The notes beneath the pieces are model-generated. The model saw nothing but the letters and a program-made list of their open reading frames with translations. It did no database searches and was not told where the DNA came from. The translations under genes were made by a program, and so were the position numbers. DNA of 64,000 bases, taken from NCBI GenBank assembly GCA_016712635.1, contig JADJQS010000015.1:1-64000 (forward strand), in the 5' to 3' direction. This stretch comes from Gammaproteobacteria bacterium (GTDB lineage: Bacteria; Pseudomonadota; Gammaproteobacteria; SZUA-140). Shown piece after piece: positions 43,100-52,076 of this stretch (the stretch's first letter is position 1; every line of letters starts with the position of its first letter).

Positions 43100-43597
43100 T
43101 CAGCGCAGGGCTGCGACCGCCTTGTCGTAATCGGGATGCTGTGCGATCTCGGGCACCAGCTCGGTGTAGAGCACGCGATCGTTTTCATCCAGCACCACCA
43201 CCGCGCGCGCTGTTACGCCCGCCAGCGGTCCATCCGTGATCAGCACGCCGTAATCATCGGCAAATTTGCGCGAGCGCATCAGGGAGAGCGTGGTGATGTT
43301 CTTGAGATCCTCCGCCTCGCAGAAGCGCTTGTGCGCGAAAGGGAGATCCGCCGAGATCATCAGCAACACGGCGTTGTTGCCGGTGGCCAGTTCGTTGAAG
43401 CGCCGCGTCGAGGCCGCGCACACCGAGGTGTCGATGCTGGGAAAGATATAAAGCAGTTTCCTGCGTCCGGCGTACTCCGCCAGGGTACGGTCGCGCAGCG
43501 CGGTGTCGGTCAGCACGAAGTCGGGCGCACGGCTCCCCGTCGCGGGCAGTTCGCCGCTTGTGTTCACCGCAGTCCCCTTCAAAGTCACGGTTGCCAT
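43100..43597 (-). CDS. tpx: Thiol peroxidase, atypical 2-Cys
   Basis: 165 residues from MATVTLKGTAVNTSGELPAT (ATG 43597). Peroxidatic Cys in FPSIDTSVCAASTRRFNE (C60) and resolving Cys in HKRFCEAEDLKN (C93) are both present. It reduces peroxides with thioredoxin in the periplasm or cytoplasm. It lies between gcvPA (27 bases away) and gcvPB (35 bases away) on the same strand, so it is likely transcribed with the glycine cleavage genes. Confidence 0.96.
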   Translation of the reverse strand: MATVTLKGTAVNTSGELPATGSRAPDFVLTDTALRDRTLAEYAGRRKLLYIFPSIDTSVCAASTRRFNELATGNNAVLLMISADLPFAHKRFCEAEDLKNITTLSLMRSRKFADDYGVLITDGPLAGVTARAVVVLDENDRVLYTELVPEIAQHPDYDKAVAALR

Positions 43598-43624
43598 GGT
43601 CACCTCCTCCGGATTGCCGCCGGC

Positions 43625-44984
43625 TCAGTCGCGGGCCAGCGCGCGCGCGCAGGCATTCGCGTAACGCTCGATGTCTCCGGGCGTCTTGGTCTCGGTGGCG
43701 CACACGAGCATGCACTCGCCCAGCTCGGGATAGTCCCGCTTCAGGCTGTAGCCGCCCAGGATGCCGTCGTCCGCCAGGCGTGCGAGGACGGCGTCCACGT
43801 CGGCGTCGAGTCGCAGCACGGTCTCGTGGAAGAACGGGCGCGCGAACACCGGCGTGACGCCTTTGATCGCGGACAGCGCCTCGCGCAGCCGGCGCGTGCT
43901 GGCATGCGAGGAGGCGGCGACGCGACGCAGCCCCTCCGCGCCGAGCAGCGACATATATAGTGGCGGCGGTAACCAGCAGGCCCTGGTTGGTGCAGATATT
44001 CGAGGTCGCCTTGGAGCGCCGGATGTGCTGCTCGCGCGCCTGCAGTGTCAGGGTGAAGCCGGGCTTTCCGTCGAGGTCGACGGTGCGTCCGATGATGCGG
44101 CCCGGCATCTGGCGCACGTGCTCGGACTTGCAGCACATGAAACCGAAATACGGCCCGCCCGAGGCGAGCGGCACGCCGAGCGGCTGGCCTTCGCCGCAGG
44201 AGATATCCGCGCCCTGCGCGCCCCATTCGCCCGGCGGCTTGAGCAGGGCGAGCGACACCGGGTTGTTCTGCGCGATGACCAGCCCGCCATGTGCATGCGC
44301 CCAGTCACAGAGCGCATCGGCGTCTTCCAGCACGCCGAAGAAATTCGGCTGCGGAATGACGAGGGCGGCGAAATCGCCCGGATTCTGCGGCAGTCCGGCG
44401 GGATCGACGGCGCCGCTCTGCGGATCGTAATCCAGGCTGTCGATGACGATGCCCTGGTTGGCGACGATGGTCTGCACCACGCGGCGGTAGACCGGAGGCA
44501 CCGTGCGCGGGATCAGCACGCGCTTCGACTGCGCCTTGCGATTCGCGCGCACCGCCATCAGCACCGCCTCGGCCAGCGCGGAGGCGCCGTCGTAGAGCGA
44601 GGCGTTGGACACGTCGAGCGCGGTGAGTCCGGTCATCATGGTCTGGTATTCGTACAGCAGCTGCAGCGTGCCCTGGCTCGCCTCGGCCTGGTACGGTGTG
44701 TAGGCGGAGTAGAATTCGCCGCGGGTGGCGATCTCCCATACCGCCGCCGGGATGTGGTGCTCGTAGGCGCCGGCGCCGATGAAGCACAGCGGCGCGCCGT
44801 TGGCCGCGGCGCGCTCGCCGAGCAGTCGCGCCGTCTCCATCTCGGTCAGTCCGGGCGGCACCGCCGCAATGTCACGCACTCGCAGGGCGGGCGGGATCTC
44901 GTCGAACAGGTCGTCGATGCGGTCGATGCCGATGGCCGCCAGCATGGCGGCGGTGTCGCTTTCCGTATGCGGAATGAATGGCAT
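43625..44984 (-). CDS. gcvPA: Glycine dehydrogenase subunit 1, two-base frameshift
   Basis: About 453 residues after correction. The N-terminal 340 residues (MPFIPHTESDTAAMLAAIGI, YTPYQAEASQGTLQLLYEYQ, SNICTNQGLLVTAATIY) and the C-terminal 109 (SLLGAEGLRRVAASSHASTR to YANACARALARD) are both unmistakable, but the frame breaks at 43951-43960. There ACTATATATG appears where two more bases (AT) would restore T-I-Y-M-S-L-L. The tract is a TA dinucleotide repeat, so slippage in the cell or a call error is equally possible. As written the enzyme would be truncated and the glycine cleavage system inactive. Confidence 0.92.
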
Positions 44985-45078
44985 AGATATCCTGGAAGTG
45001 GATGTCGCTATGGGGTGCCGGGATAACCGCGCGGCTCACCCCGGCGGCCGCGCACGGGCGCGGCACGTCCGGGGGGCG

Positions 45079-45471
45079 TTATTCGTCTTCCTCGGTGATG
45101 AAGGCGCTGTAGTCTTCGGCGTCGATCAGGTTACCGCCCTCGGCGCCGTCGAGCTGGATGCGCATGATCCAGCCTTCACCGTAGGGATCCTTGTTGACCA
45201 GATCCGGGTTGTCCGCCAGCAGTTCGTTGACCTCGACCACCTCGCCGGCGACCGGGCTGTAGACGTCGGAGGCCGCCTTGACGGATTCGACCACCGCGCA
45301 CTCCTGGCCGGCGCTGACCGCACTGCCGACCTCCGGCAGTTCGACGAACACCATGTCGCCCAGCAGGTCCTGGGCGTGATCGGTGATGCCGACCTTGACC
45401 GTGCCGTCGCCCTCGTCCTCGACCCATTCGTGGGTCTTGGTATATCTCAATTCCGCGGGTATTTCACTCAT
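45079..45471 (-). CDS. gcvH: Glycine cleavage system H protein
   Basis: 130 residues. Lipoyl-Lys in VESVKAASDVYSPVAGEV (K65), with HEWVEDEGDGTVKVGITDHA upstream. It shuttles the aminomethyl group between P, T and L proteins. It lies between gcvT and gcvPA on the same strand, in the usual T-H-P order. Length is standard. Confidence 0.97.
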   Translation of the reverse strand: MSEIPAELRYTKTHEWVEDEGDGTVKVGITDHAQDLLGDMVFVELPEVGSAVSAGQECAVVESVKAASDVYSPVAGEVVEVNELLADNPDLVNKDPYGEGWIMRIQLDGAEGGNLIDAEDYSAFITEEDE

Positions 45472-45537
45472 GAGACCAACCTCTTAATTGATATGCTGCC
45501 ACAGTTGTACAGTAATCCTCGCCCCGGAGATCCCGGC

Positions 45538-46629
45538 CTAGGCCGGCGCGATGCAGCTCTTGCCGTGACGCACGAAGGGCGGCGTCACCACCTGCGCGGC
45601 AAGGCGACGTCCCCTGATGTCGACCGCGCAGTCGTTCGCCACCTCGCTGCTGACCCGCGCGAGCGCGACGGAGCATTGCAGGAAGGGCGAAAAACTGCCG
45701 CTGGTGATCTCGCCGACGAGACGGTCGCCGACGTAGACCTGCTGGTGCGCGCGCAGTACGCCGCCTTCGCGCAGCACCAAGCCGATCGTCTTGCGCGCCG
45801 GACGCGCGCGGTCCGCCTCGATGGGCGCGCGGCCGATGAACGCGCGCTCCGGCGGATTCCACGCCACCGTCCAGGCCAGCCCGCTCTCGAGCGGAGTCAC
45901 CGTCTCGTCCATATCGGAGCCGTACAGGGCCATGCCCGCCTCCAGCCGCAGGGTGTCGCGCGCCCCGAGTCCGATGGGCTTCACCCCGGCCGCGTGCAGC
46001 GCCTGCCAGAAGGCGGGCGCATGTCCGGCCGGGAGCAGGATCTCGTAACCGTCCTCGCCGGTATACCCGGTGCGCGAGACGAACATCTGTCCGACCTGGA
46101 CCGAGCGAAACGTGCCGAGCGCCGCGACCGCGGCGCGCGCGGCATCGTCCTTCAGGACGGCATGCACCTTGTCGCGCGCGCGCGGGCCCTGCACCGCGAT
46201 CAGTGCGCCGTCCGTGCGCTCCTCCAGTGTCGCGCCGAACGCGGCGGCGTGCTGCCGAAGCCAGGCCAGGTCCTTGTCGCGCGTGGCGGCATTGGTGATC
46301 AGCCGGTAGTGCTGGTCATTCAGGCGGTAGACGATCAGGTCGTCGATCACGCCGCCGCGCTCGTTCAGCATGCAGGTGTAGAGCGCCTTCCCGGCGTCCA
46401 GCCGGCCGACGTCGTTGGCGAACATATGGCGCAGGTAGTCGATGGTGCGCGCACCGGTCACGTCGGTCACGGTCATGTGCGAGACGTCGAACATGCCGGC
46501 GTCGCTGCGCACGTGGCGGTGCTCCTCGATCTGCGAACCGTAATTCAGCGGCATGTCCCAGCCCGCGAAATCGACGATCTTCGCGCCGTGGCGCACGTGC
46601 TCGTTATAGAGTGGCGTCCTGTGACCCAT
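45538..46629 (-). CDS. gcvT: Glycine cleavage system T protein (aminomethyltransferase)
   Basis: 363 residues from MGHRTPLYNEHVRHGAKIVD (ATG 46629; an in-frame GTG/ATG upstream at 46695 is less likely). GWDMPLNYGSQIEEHRHVRS, FDVSHMTVTDVTGARTIDYL and YTGEDGYEILLPAGHA are GcvT motifs for tetrahydrofolate and the lipoyl arm. It releases ammonia and makes methylene-THF, which thyA at 50.1 kb can use. First gene of the gcv operon, downstream of the promoter at 46709-46736. Confidence 0.96.
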   Translation of the reverse strand: MGHRTPLYNEHVRHGAKIVDFAGWDMPLNYGSQIEEHRHVRSDAGMFDVSHMTVTDVTGARTIDYLRHMFANDVGRLDAGKALYTCMLNERGGVIDDLIVYRLNDQHYRLITNAATRDKDLAWLRQHAAAFGATLEERTDGALIAVQGPRARDKVHAVLKDDAARAAVAALGTFRSVQVGQMFVSRTGYTGEDGYEILLPAGHAPAFWQALHAAGVKPIGLGARDTLRLEAGMALYGSDMDETVTPLESGLAWTVAWNPPERAFIGRAPIEADRARPARKTIGLVLREGGVLRAHQQVYVGDRLVGEITSGSFSPFLQCSVALARVSSEVANDCAVDIRGRRLAAQVVTPPFVRHGKSCIAPA

Positions 46630-46708
46630 GGATGACGGCTTCGCTGTGATGGTTGCCGGGCGGCCCGGGTCGATACCTCCCCGACCGTCCCGCACGTAAA
46701 GTGATCAT

Positions 46709-46736
46709 ACTATAACCGGTGTCCCCGCTCCGACAA
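46709..46736 (-). promoter_or_regulatory. Sigma70-type promoter of the gcv operon
   Basis: On the minus strand TTGTCG (46731-46736) and TATAGT (46709-46714) are separated by 16 bases, about 80 bases upstream of the gcvT start. No glycine riboswitch structure was recognised between it and gcvT. Confidence 0.65.
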
Positions 46737-46880
46737 AGCGCCCGCATGCACGCGAGGATCCCTGCGCGCCGCGGTCGCGCGGCGATCCCATGACCGGATA
46801 TTTATTAGGGTGAAACCGCTGTCATTCCGCCGCCGCGCGCCGGCGCGCTGCCCCGGTCCGCGCACGCAGACTGCCGGGCC

Positions 46881-47888
46881 TCACCGCACCTCTCTGTGAT
46901 AGCCCGTCACGCGCTCGACTTCCTGCTTCGAGCCGAGGATCACCGGGACGCGCTGGTGCAGATCGCGCGGCTGGATATCCATGATGCGCTCGCGGCCGGT
47001 GGTGCTGACGCCGCCCGCCTGCTCGACGATGAAGGACATCGGATTGGCCTCGTACATCAGGCGCAGGCGGCCTTCCTTCGTCGGGTCCTTGGTGTCCTTG
47101 GGATAGAGGAAGATGCCGCCGCGGGTCAGGATGCGGTGCACCTCGGCCACCATGGAGGCGACCCAGCGCATGTTGAAGTTCTCCTTGCGGGGCCCTTCCT
47201 TGCCGGCCAGGCACTCGTCGATGTAGCGCTTGACCGGCGGCTCCCAGAAACGGCCGTTGGAGGCGTTGATGGCGAACTCGCGCGTGGTCTCCGGGATGCG
47301 CATATTGGTGTGCGTGAGGAGGAACTCGCCGACGTTGCGGTCGAGGGTGAAGCCGTTGACGCCCTGGCCGGTGGTCATCACCAGCATGGTGGCGGGGCCG
47401 TAGAGCGCGTAGCCGGCGCAGATCTGGCGCGTGCCCGGCTGCAGGAAGTCCTTCGCCGTCGGCTTGGTCACGCCCTCGGGGCAGCGCAGGATCGAGAAGA
47501 TGGTACCGACCGAGATATTGACGTCGATGTTGGACGAGCCGTCGAGCGGATCGAACACCAGCAGGTACTTGCCGACCGGGTAGCCGTCCGGGATCGGATA
47601 GACGTCGTCCATCTCCTCGGAGGCCATGCCGGCAAGGTGGCCGCCCCACTCGTTGCTCTTGATCATCATCATATTGGAGATGACGTCGAGCTTCTTCTGG
47701 GTCTCGCCCTGCACGTTCTCCTTCTCGGCGCTGCCGAGCACGCCGACCAGCGCCCCCTTGTTCACGGCGTTGGCGATCGCCTTGCACGCCGTCAGGGTGT
47801 CGTTGAGCACGGCGGTGAAATCGCCCGTGCCGCCCGCACGCCGCTGTTCCTGGGTGATGAATTGTGTGATCGTCTCGCCTAATTGCAT
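46881..47888 (-). CDS. fbp: Fructose-1,6-bisphosphatase class I
   Basis: 335 residues. LLVFDPLDGSSNIDVNISVG (metal-binding DPLDGSSN) and AGYALYGPATMLVMTTGQGV, then PLIYEANPMSF-like RLRLMYEANPMSFIVEQAGG, are FBPase-I motifs. It hydrolyses FBP to F6P in the Calvin cycle and gluconeogenesis. ATG 47888 has no close upstream neighbour. It is convergent to none and separated from the gcv operon by 250 bases. Confidence 0.97.
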   Translation of the reverse strand: MQLGETITQFITQEQRRAGGTGDFTAVLNDTLTACKAIANAVNKGALVGVLGSAEKENVQGETQKKLDVISNMMMIKSNEWGGHLAGMASEEMDDVYPIPDGYPVGKYLLVFDPLDGSSNIDVNISVGTIFSILRCPEGVTKPTAKDFLQPGTRQICAGYALYGPATMLVMTTGQGVNGFTLDRNVGEFLLTHTNMRIPETTREFAINASNGRFWEPPVKRYIDECLAGKEGPRKENFNMRWVASMVAEVHRILTRGGIFLYPKDTKDPTKEGRLRLMYEANPMSFIVEQAGGVSTTGRERIMDIQPRDLHQRVPVILGSKQEVERVTGYHREVR

Positions 47889-48058
47889 GTGCCCTTGCCC
47901 CTTGCGCAGTGATTCGATGACCGGTCGCCGGTTGCGGCGCCCGCCCCGCGCCGGTGGGCGCTTGGACGGCGGGAATCCGCGGTTGAAGAGCCGGCTATTA
48001 TGCTAGTATTTGCCCCCAAAATAAACCCGAAGCACGCCCGGACGCCGCCCCCGCCCCC

Positions 48059-49258
48059 ATGTACAAAACGCTGCAACTGCGGAAAAACGAGGAACACCGC
48101 CTGCGCGGCGGCCATCTGTGGGTATACAGCAACGAAGTCGAGGTGACGGCGACCCCGCTGACCGGCTTCGCGCCGGGCGAACTCGCCGTACTGGTCGACT
48201 ACCGCAGCCGGCCGCTCGGCACGGCCTACGTCAATCCGCACTCCCTCATCTGTGCCCGCCTGCTCGGCCGGGCCCCGGACATTGTGCCCGACGCCGCCTG
48301 GTTCGCGCGCCGCCTCGAGGCGGCGGCGGCACTGCGCAAGCGCCTGTTCGACCGGCCGTTCTACCGCCTGGTCTACGGCGAGAGCGACGCCCTGCCGGGC
48401 CTGGTGATCGACCGCTATGACACCGTGTGTTCGGTGCAGCTGACCACCGCCGGGATGGATCTCTGCAAGGACGCCGTCCTGGCCGCGCTGCAGCAGGTGG
48501 TACAACCGGAGGCGGTGGTGCTGCGCAACGACGCGCCGATCCGCGCCCTCGAGGGCCTGGCGCCTTACGTCGAGGCCCTGCCCGCCGCCCCGGAGCGGGT
48601 GCTGGTGGAGGAAAACGGCCTGCGCTTCGAACTGGAGCCGCTCACCGGCCAGAAGACCGGCTGGTTCTACGACCATCGCATGAACCGCGCACGCCTGCCC
48701 GCCTATGTCCGCGGCCGGCGCGTGCTCGACATGTTCAGCTACAGCGGCGCCTGGGGCGTGCAGGCCGCAGCGGCGGGGGCGCGTCAGGTGGTATGCGTCG
48801 ACGAATCGCGCGCCGCACTCGACCTGCTGCTGCGCAACGCACGCATGAACGGTGTCGCCGACCGCATCGAGGCGCGCCACGGCGAGGCCTTCGCCACACT
48901 GAAGGCGCTGCACGAGGCCGGCGAGGTTTTCGACGTCGTCGTGCTGGACCCCCCCGCCTTCATCAAGCGGCGCAAGGACAAGGCGGCCGGGTTGCGCGCC
49001 TACCAGCGCCTGAACCAGCTCGCCATGCAACTGCTCGATGCGGACGGCATCCTGATCTCCGCCTCCTGCTCCTTCCACCTCGCGGCGGACGAGCTGCGCG
49101 GCGTGCTGCAGCAGGCGGCGCTGCATGCCGGCCGTGAACTGCAGATCCTCGAGCAGGGCCACCAGGGACCGGACCACCCCGTCCATCCCGCGATCCCGGA
49201 GACGGCGTACCTTAAGTGCCTCATCGCGCGCGTCCACCGCGGCGATGCAGCGGGATGA
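48059..49258 (+). CDS. Class I SAM-dependent rRNA methyltransferase (RlmI-like)
   Basis: 399 residues. An N-terminal PUA-like part (LRKNEEHRLRGGHLWVYSNE), a central domain (NPHSLICARLLGR, RLVYGESDALPGLVIDRYD), and a Rossmann methyltransferase with GRRVLDMFSYSGAWGVQAAA and the DPPAFIKRRKDKAA catalytic loop. This is the RlmI/YccW layout, m5C1962 of 23S rRNA in E. coli; the substrate here is inferred. Next gene, lgt, starts within or just after its stop. Confidence 0.88.
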   Translation: MYKTLQLRKNEEHRLRGGHLWVYSNEVEVTATPLTGFAPGELAVLVDYRSRPLGTAYVNPHSLICARLLGRAPDIVPDAAWFARRLEAAAALRKRLFDRPFYRLVYGESDALPGLVIDRYDTVCSVQLTTAGMDLCKDAVLAALQQVVQPEAVVLRNDAPIRALEGLAPYVEALPAAPERVLVEENGLRFELEPLTGQKTGWFYDHRMNRARLPAYVRGRRVLDMFSYSGAWGVQAAAAGARQVVCVDESRAALDLLLRNARMNGVADRIEARHGEAFATLKALHEAGEVFDVVVLDPPAFIKRRKDKAAGLRAYQRLNQLAMQLLDADGILISASCSFHLAADELRGVLQQAALHAGRELQILEQGHQGPDHPVHPAIPETAYLKCLIARVHRGDAAG

Positions 49259-49280
49259 CGCGGTTGTTATACTGGGCCCC

Positions 49281-50087
49281 GTGCTGAGTTACCCCGACAT
49301 CGACCCCGTGGCAGTCCAGCTGGGACCGCTCAAGGTCCACTGGTACGGCCTCATGTACCTGATCGGATTCGCCGCCGCGTGGTGGCTGGGCCGGCGCCGG
49401 CTGCGGCTGTTCGCGGACCTGAGCCGGCAGGACCTATCCGACCTCATCTTCTACGTCGCCCTCGGCGTGATCCTCGGCGGGCGTTTCGGCTATATCCTGT
49501 TCTACGACTTTGCCGTCTACCTGGCCGAACCGCTCAACATCCTCAAGATCTGGCAGGGCGGCATGTCCTTCCATGGCGGCCTGCTCGGCGTCATCGTCGC
49601 GATGGCGCTGTTCGCGCGCCGGCGCGGCCGGCGCTTCTTCGAGATCGCCGATTTCACCGCGCCGCTGATCCCGATCGGCCTCGGCGCCGGGCGCCTCGGC
49701 AACTTCATCAACGGCGAGTTGTGGGGACGACCGACCGACCTGCCCTGGGCGATGGTGTTTCCCGATCCTCGCGCCGGCGGGCTGCCGCGCCATCCCTCCC
49801 AGCTCTACGAGATGCTGCTCGAGGGCGTGCTGCTGTTCGTCATACTCTGGCTGTATGCGCGCAAGCCGCGCCCGACGATGGCGGTATCCGCCCTCTTCCT
49901 GCTCGGTTACGGCACCTTCCGTTTCCTGGTCGAGTTCGCACGCACGCCCGACGAACAACTCGGCTTCCTCGCCGGCGGCTGGTTCACCATGGGTCAGTTG
50001 CTCTGCCTGCCGATGCTCGCGGCCGGCGCCGTGCTGTGGTGGCTGGCGCACCGGGGCACTCCCGCGCGCGCAGCATCCGCCCGATGA
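49281..50087 (+). CDS. lgt: Prolipoprotein diacylglyceryl transferase
   Basis: 268 residues from GTG 49281 (VLSYPDIDPVAVQLGPLKVH, the usual N-terminus); an ATG at 49245 is in frame and overlaps the previous stop. About seven helices. The Lgt signature GRLGNFINGELWGRPTD and the H-G motif in MSFHGGLLGVI are present, as is RHPSQLYE. It attaches diacylglycerol to the Cys of lipoproteins, needed for the several lipoproteins in this window. Its end overlaps the thyA start. Confidence 0.94.
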   Translation: MLSYPDIDPVAVQLGPLKVHWYGLMYLIGFAAAWWLGRRRLRLFADLSRQDLSDLIFYVALGVILGGRFGYILFYDFAVYLAEPLNILKIWQGGMSFHGGLLGVIVAMALFARRRGRRFFEIADFTAPLIPIGLGAGRLGNFINGELWGRPTDLPWAMVFPDPRAGGLPRHPSQLYEMLLEGVLLFVILWLYARKPRPTMAVSALFLLGYGTFRFLVEFARTPDEQLGFLAGGWFTMGQLLCLPMLAAGAVLWWLAHRGTPARAASAR

Positions 50088-50878
50088 AACAGTATCTCGA
50101 CCTGCTGCGCCACGTGCGCGACCACGGCGCGCGCAAGGAGGACCGCACCGGGACCGGCACGCTGAGCGTGTTCGGCCACCAGATGCGCTTCGACCTCGCC
50201 GCCGGTTTCCCGCTGGTCACCACCAAGAAGCTGCACCTGAAGAGCATCATCCACGAGCTGCTCTGGTTCCTGCGCGGCGACACCAATGTGCGCTATCTGC
50301 GCGACAACGGCGTCACCATCTGGGACGAATGGGCGGACGAGCAGGGCGAACTCGGTCCGGTGTACGGTTACCAGTGGCGCAGCTGGCCGGCGGCCGACGG
50401 CCGGCACATCGACCAGATCCGGCAGGTGGTGGAGGATATCCGGCGCACGCCGGACTCGCGCCGCCTGATCGTCAGCGCGTGGAACGTGGCCGACATCGAA
50501 CGCATGGCGCTGCCGCCGTGCCACGCCTTCTTCCAGTTCTACGTCGCCGAGGGGCGGCTCTCCTGCCAGCTCTACCAGCGCAGCGCCGACATCTTCCTCG
50601 GCGTGCCGTTCAACATCGCCTCCTACGCCCTGCTGACCCTGATGGTGGCGCAGGTGACGGGACTCAAGCCGGGCGAGTTCATCCATACGCTGGGTGACGC
50701 GCACCTGTACCTGAATCACCTGGAACAGGCGGAGACCCAGCTCGCGCGCAGGCCCTATCCGCCGCCGACCCTGCGGCTCAACCCGGCGCGAACCTCGCTG
50801 TTCGACTTCGTGTTCGAGGACTTCGCACTCGAAGGCTACCAGTCCCACGCGCACATCAAGGCGCCCGTGGCCGTGTGA
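50084..50878 (+). CDS. thyA: Thymidylate synthase
   Basis: 264 residues, ATGA overlap with the lgt stop. Catalytic Cys in MALPPCHAFFQFYV (C146), RKDRTGTGT-like RKEDRTGTGTLSVFGHQM, and RSADIFLGVPFNIASYALL are standard. It makes dTMP from dUMP with methylene-THF and releases DHF. The next gene, folA, regenerates THF, so the pair forms one metabolic unit. Confidence 0.97.
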   Translation: MKQYLDLLRHVRDHGARKEDRTGTGTLSVFGHQMRFDLAAGFPLVTTKKLHLKSIIHELLWFLRGDTNVRYLRDNGVTIWDEWADEQGELGPVYGYQWRSWPAADGRHIDQIRQVVEDIRRTPDSRRLIVSAWNVADIERMALPPCHAFFQFYVAEGRLSCQLYQRSADIFLGVPFNIASYALLTLMVAQVTGLKPGEFIHTLGDAHLYLNHLEQAETQLARRPYPPPTLRLNPARTSLFDFVFEDFALEGYQSHAHIKAPVAV

Positions 50879-51387
50879 GCATGCTCGTCGCTCTGGTGGT
50901 GGCGATGGGGCGCAACCGCGTGATCGGGCGCGACAACGCGCTGCCGTGGCATCTTCCCGCCGACCTGCGCCACTTCCGCGCGGTCACCCTGGGCAAGCCG
51001 GTGGTGATGGGGCGCAAAACCCATGAATCGATCGGCCGGCCGCTGCCGGGACGCGAGAACATTGTGATCAGCCGCGCCGCGGGCTACCGCGCGGAAGGCT
51101 GCACCGTACTGCCCTCGCTGGAAGCGGCGTACGAACATTGCCGCGACTGCGCCGAAGTGATGGTGATCGGCGGCGCATCGATCTACCGGCAGGCGCTGCC
51201 GCGCGCGCGCCGTATCTACCTCACCGAGATCCACGCGGACTTCACCGGCGATACCGTCTTCCCGCCGCTCGACGCCTCCGCCTGGCGCGAAGCCGCGCGC
51301 GACGAGCGTCCGGCCGACGAGAAAAACGCCTACCCGCACGGCTTCATCGTGCTGGAACGCAAGGCGGAGGATGGGACGGGCACGTAA
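50875..51387 (+). CDS. folA: Dihydrofolate reductase
   Basis: 170 residues; GTG 50875 overlaps the thyA stop by four bases, and ATG 50881 is an alternative. VALVVAMGRNRVIGRDNALP then WHLPADLRHFRAVTLGKPVV is the DHFR core, with the catalytic Asp in LPADLRHF. VMVIGGASIYRQALPRARRI binds NADPH. It returns DHF produced by ThyA to THF. Translationally coupled to thyA. Confidence 0.96.
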   Translation: MSMLVALVVAMGRNRVIGRDNALPWHLPADLRHFRAVTLGKPVVMGRKTHESIGRPLPGRENIVISRAAGYRAEGCTVLPSLEAAYEHCRDCAEVMVIGGASIYRQALPRARRIYLTEIHADFTGDTVFPPLDASAWREAARDERPADEKNAYPHGFIVLERKAEDGTGT

Positions 51388-51402
51388 GGCCGTCCGCCTG
51401 GA

Positions 51403-51891
51403 TCAGTAGCGGGGATCATCCTTCACGTAGTCGGACGCCTCGTCGTCTGAGGCGGACTCCTTGTACCAGCCCTTCGTGTGCAGGGCCGGCGCCGGACGGG
51501 ATAGGGCCAGCTTTTCGCCCGGCAATTCCAGGGGCGGAGCGGTCAGCGCGAGCGCGCCCTGCGCGGGGGGGGATTCGCCGCCGGCACCGCCCTCGCTCAC
51601 GCTGATGGCCTTGAACCGGGGCTCCCGCCCGTTGCACAGCTCCTGCGCGCCCTGCATCAGATGCTGGTGGAGGGCGGCATAGTTCGCGGACATTGCGTTG
51701 ACGAGATCGGCGGTGGAAGAAAAGTGGACGGCGACCTGATCGCGGTAACGCACCAGCTCGTCGCGCGTTTCACGCAGTTCGCGATCGATCTTCCTCGATT
51801 GCTTTGCCGAACCGCTGCCGCCCCAGCCGAGCAGAAACCCTCCCGCCAGACCGAGCAACAGAACCGGGATCAACCATTCCCACGCGATCAC
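51403..51891 (-). CDS. zapG: ZapG/YhcB-family (DUF1043) membrane protein
   Basis: 162 residues, GTG start at 51891 because the N-terminal helix (WEWLIPVLLLGLAGGFLLGW) begins there. A long coiled-coil-like stretch (LRETRDELVRYRDQVAVHFS) with HFSSTADLVNAMSANYAALH matches DUF1043. ZapG interacts with division proteins. The C-terminal part is less conserved. It is convergent with folA, 15 bases apart. Confidence 0.88.
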   Translation of the reverse strand: MIAWEWLIPVLLLGLAGGFLLGWGGSGSAKQSRKIDRELRETRDELVRYRDQVAVHFSSTADLVNAMSANYAALHQHLMQGAQELCNGREPRFKAISVSEGGAGGESPPAQGALALTAPPLELPGEKLALSRPAPALHTKGWYKESASDDEASDYVKDDPRY

Positions 51892-52076
51892 TTCACTAAC
51901 CTCCGGATACAACTGCAGTCGAGGACTGCCTGCCGCTAGCTTAGGCCGCGCCCGCCATACGGTCAAGCGTGCATGCCCGCGGTAAATTATCCGCCGGGAC
52001 GGGAACTTGCCTGCCTGCGCAGTCTTTCCTCCCGCGGGAATCCCTGATACTTTTAGCCACACACTCAGGAGGACAC

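Noticed and set aside
46640..46880. Glycine riboswitch upstream of gcvT
   Set aside because: No paired helices with the conserved glycine-aptamer core were recognisable; only a promoter was seen.
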